This document shows positions 62,301 through 64,000 of a stretch of DNA of 64,000 bases, piece after piece. How positions within the stretch are numbered: position 1 is the first letter of the stretch; each line of letters opens with the position of its first letter. Origin of the DNA: Flavobacterium sp. AED (GTDB taxonomy: Bacteria > Bacteroidota > Bacteroidia > Flavobacteriales > Flavobacteriaceae). The position numbers and the translations under genes were made by a program. The notes below the pieces were generated by a model. It worked only from the letters and a program-made list of their open reading frames with translations, was not told where the DNA came from and made no database searches. The DNA is taken from positions 1,364,001 through 1,428,000 of the forward strand of contig NZ_JSYM01000001.1 of assembly GCF_000812945.1 (NCBI RefSeq), in the 5' to 3' direction.

Positions 62301-62746
62301 ATAGTAACGCCACGCGTGATACTTCCGGAAGTGTTTAATCCGTCAAAAGGGATATTTTTTTTGACTGGATCCGTTTCAATTTTATATAAATTTCCTGAAG
62401 CAGCTTCGTTACTTACAATTCGGCTTGAATCATAAATATGATATTCTTTGGTTAAAATCTCAGGAAGTTTGAGATAGTGAATCGTTACAGAATCCGATGG
62501 ATGAGCGAAATTCTCATTAAAAATCAAGATTGCTTTTTGAAAATTTATTTTATAAAAAACGGTATCAATAGGTTTTTCATTGGCGTCAAGCACTTTGAAG
62601 AAACTTGAATTGATACTTTCATTTTCAAGATGAATAGTGTCTAGGGTAGCGGGGATTTTTTTGGTTTTGTATAACGAGTTAGTTTCCTGGGCTTGTAGTC
62701 CGGAAAAACACATCATTAGAAACAAAAACACTACTTTTTTCAACAT
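59315..62746 (-). CDS. Large outer-membrane protein of unknown function
   Basis: A 1143-residue protein with a signal peptide (MLKKVVFLFLMMCFSGLQAQ). The first 380 residues include regular beta segments (GSITRGVTIGNNQNTVLNSNLD, GELYVLVISGSERVYVNGVLLKRGENNDYTIDYNAGEIVFT), and the rest has the aromatic-alternating strands of a big beta barrel ending in IQLRAYF. There is no TonB plug or CarboxypepD_reg domain. The segment around 300-345 resembles parts of the large gliding/T9SS outer-membrane proteins, but I cannot assign a family. It lies beside the Lys/Ala repeat protein and the aspartate kinase gene. Confidence 0.78.
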   Translation of the reverse strand: MLKKVVFLFLMMCFSGLQAQETNSLYKTKKIPATLDTIHLENESINSSFFKVLDANEKPIDTVFYKINFQKAILIFNENFAHPSDSVTIHYLKLPEILTKEYHIYDSSRIVSNEAASGNLYKIETDPVKKNIPFDGLNTSGSITRGVTIGNNQNTVLNSNLDLQITGKLSEKVSLRASLQDSNIPLQDGGYSQKLDQFDNIFMELFSDKWNIRAGDVFLENKKTQFLNFNKKVQGLATNFDFGTEDSKTNVFASVALVKGQYAKSNFVGQEGNQGPYKLKGQNGELYVLVISGSERVYVNGVLLKRGENNDYTIDYNAGEIVFTPLFTITSEMRIAIEYQYSDRNYSRFVTYAGASHENEKWSFGGYLYSESDLKNQPLQQNLSPEQAQILVNAGDNPDLMTAPSAYADSYSDNKVLYRKTTFNSTAIFEYSNNPDDELFNVRFSLVGTNKGNYILKNSSANGRIYEFVQPINAIPQGNYEPIIQLVSPTKIQVATFLGKYKPTEKTAFDYEIGFSNNDKNLFSSTDDVDNRGLAAKINAKQRLFSKKWNVDAFASYQFIQKNFKSVERLYSIEFDRDWNLSTTAIGNQSLLVSGLHFELNPKENPQNKGLLNYQFEKLDFSESFSGSRHSIDGAFQLKNWTIQNHGSFLKSDGIESVSKFYRNQTQARFHFNKNWIGTHLRLEDNQEKFKTTNQFSALSQRFTEYGFFTGRGDSTKVYVELGYFKRTNDSLQNGFIQRVNASQTYFLKSKLIQTKKSDLTAYVNYRVLDFTDATKKKESSLNSRIVYSDRFFNQLIQSTTVYETNSGSIPQQEFTYLEVPAGQGVYTWNDYNSNGIQELQEFEIAPFIDQAKYIRIFLPNRIYIKTHQNKFSQSVTINPNQWQNELGLKKLLSYFYNQTSFIIDRKIKSEGDTFELNPFSTSKENVLGLNSSFRNSLFYNRGKQKHSVTYTYLQNQTKNLLSIGTQEAKNSSHQLQYTNLYKKSWLFNFFAKTIQTAIESENFTEKNYSISGYQLAPKISYLFSKNTSWDVFYELQNKENQIGVLEKLVQNRFGTSFSYSSDKKFTMNGEISFYQNKFTGNEFSSVGFQMLEGLQTGQNMTWRLLLQKNLTQFLDINLNYQGRKSESSQTIHTGNIQLRAYF

Positions 62747-62830
62747 AGATAGTATAACGTCTATGCATCAAAAGTAGTGTATTCTGTAAAACAATAAGTA
62801 CAAGTCGAGACTTTACGATGAAAAGATTTT

Positions 62831-64000
62831 CTAACTTTCTTTCGTTACAACCTGCATGGTCTCGCGACTCACTTGTTTCAATAAAACGGTTTTATTTTCT
62901 TCAACAGTTTGTGCTGCTTTATCATTGAAATGTCGGATGGTGTATAAAGTAACATTTTCATCAAAATCAACTTTGAATTTTTTCGAAAGAATGGCGTTCA
63001 AATCTTTGAAGTTTTCAAATTTGTCCTCAACGCAAACAGAGAAACTAATCGCAGAATTTTGAATCAAATTCACTTTTATTTTAAATTGGTGAAACAAAGC
63101 AAAAATTTCGCTGATGTTTTCTTCCATGATAAAAGAGAAATCTATTGACGAAAGCGAAATCAGGAGTTGGTTTCTTTTGACAATAAAACAAGGTAAATAA
63201 GGTTCTAAATCAGCACCTTTGGCAACACGAGTTCCCGGTAGCAAAGGATTAATAAACGATTTTACAAACAAAGGAATTTCCTTTTTTTGCAAAGGCTGTA
63301 AGGTTTTCGGATGAATAACCGTAGCACCATAAAAAGCTAATTCAATCGCTTCACGGTACGAAATTTGGTTTAGTAAACTTGCATTTTCAAAATACCTCGG
63401 GTCAGCATTCATAACTCCCGGAACATCTTTCCATATGGTTACACTTTCCGCATTTAAGCAATAAGCAAAAATAGCAGCAGTATAATCAGAACCTTCGCGA
63501 CCTAAAGTAGTGGTAAAGTTATTTTCGTCTGAACCTAAGAAACCTTGAGTAATATTTAATATTTTTCTTTTTACGTTTTTGGCAATATTCTTTTGGGTCA
63601 ATTCCCAATCTACTTCTGCATCTCTATAGGTAGCATCCGTTTTTATAAAATTCCGCACATCTAACCATTGTGTTTTTATTCCCATAAAGCTCATAAAATG
63701 ACTTAGGATAGTGGTAGATATCAATTCACCATAACTTACGATTTGATCGTAAACGAAATTATAATTAGGCGATTTATTATGCGCTAAAAAATATTCTAAG
63801 TCAGAAAATTGATTGTTTACCGCAGTAAAAACTTCGTGCTTTTCTTCTTCAAACAAATCCATCAGAATTTGATTGTGGTATTTTTTTACTTCTTGAACGG
63901 ATGAATTTAATTCAGCCGATTTATCAAAATAATTTTTTATTACGGTTTCAAGTGCGTTGGTGGTTTTTCCCATTGCAGAAACGACCAATAATACATCCTC
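62831..64000 (-). CDS. Aspartate kinase (5' end beyond the window)
   Basis: 390 codons of a monofunctional aspartokinase read in from the window end. The first ones seen are EDVLLVVSAMGKTTNALE, which correspond to about residue 25 of the usual protein; the KFGGTS start must lie past base 64000. Visible are the kinase stretch GREGSDYTAAIFAYCLNAESVTIWKDVPGVMNADPRY and a C-terminal ACT-like regulatory part. It makes aspartyl phosphate for lysine, threonine and methionine synthesis. Confidence 0.92.
   Translation of the reverse strand, partial: EDVLLVVSAMGKTTNALETVIKNYFDKSAELNSSVQEVKKYHNQILMDLFEEEKHEVFTAVNNQFSDLEYFLAHNKSPNYNFVYDQIVSYGELISTTILSHFMSFMGIKTQWLDVRNFIKTDATYRDAEVDWELTQKNIAKNVKRKILNITQGFLGSDENNFTTTLGREGSDYTAAIFAYCLNAESVTIWKDVPGVMNADPRYFENASLLNQISYREAIELAFYGATVIHPKTLQPLQKKEIPLFVKSFINPLLPGTRVAKGADLEPYLPCFIVKRNQLLISLSSIDFSFIMEENISEIFALFHQFKIKVNLIQNSAISFSVCVEDKFENFKDLNAILSKKFKVDFDENVTLYTIRHFNDKAAQTVEENKTVLLKQVSRETMQVVTKES

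Overview
The window is AT-rich chromosomal DNA from a member of the Bacteroidota, most likely a Flavobacterium. The evidence is the family content (DUF3098, DUF4271, DUF4296 and DUF5686 proteins, a type IX secretion sorting domain, TonB receptors with carboxypeptidase-regulatory domains) and the promoters: many genes have the flavobacterial -7 box TAnnTTTG just upstream and no clear Shine-Dalgarno sequence. Several -7 boxes overlap the alternative GTG/TTG starts of long open frames, and I used them to choose the shorter ATG starts (tdk, tyrS, the thioredoxin-fold gene). No rRNA, CRISPR array, prophage, transposase or integrase gene was seen. There is one tRNA (Ala-GGC).

Layout. 1-12.3 kb is housekeeping: tRNA-Ala, a crotonase-family protein, a QueD-like enzyme, an LpxH-like hydrolase, a small cysteine-containing protein behind a near-perfect 23-bp palindromic operator, an MFS exporter with recJ, a HopJ-family protein with rsmI, an acidic unknown protein, thymidine kinase, sigma-54 and asnS. 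12.3-26.6 kb has an MMPL/RND exporter, a cation/proton antiporter with an SMR exporter, a DUF5686 outer-membrane protein, frr, pyrH, a patatin, a thioredoxin-fold protein, and the ftsX-DUF3098-uppP-truB cluster. 26.7-30 kb is an accessory module: a TonB receptor and a ModE-type regulator with three copies of one 24-bp operator, the whole block bracketed by an exact 19-bp direct repeat. 30-40.7 kb returns to housekeeping (leuS, a zinc peptidase, hemD, DUF4271, a dolichol-phosphate-mannose-synthase-like transferase, pyrC, DUF4296, an epimerase, tyrS).

Between tyrS and a LuxE/PaaK-like gene lies a 2.3-kb island bounded by a 74-bp direct repeat (95% identical). That repeat is the 3' end of the LuxE-like gene, as expected for insertion into a gene end that left the gene restored. 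The island carries a nonsense-interrupted HExxH lipoprotein and a small secreted protein.

44.6-57.3 kb is a phosphate-starvation locus: a beta-helix lipoprotein, a TonB receptor, phoB-phoR, an OprP-type porin, pstS, pstC, pstA, pstB and phoU. TTAACn-N5-TTmAyA direct repeats with an 11-bp period, resembling Pho boxes, precede the porin, the TonB receptor and the lipoprotein. PstC carries an unusual run of five PESYG repeats after its first membrane segment. The window ends with a glycosyltransferase, a Lys/Ala repeat protein, a 1143-residue outer-membrane protein of unknown function and a 5'-truncated aspartate kinase.

Small intergenic repeats are frequent: an element with conserved ends and a variable hairpin, TTAAACAAAT repeats, TAGATT-rich tracts and others. 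A degraded Lrp/AsnC C-terminus is left at about 34.0-34.17 kb.
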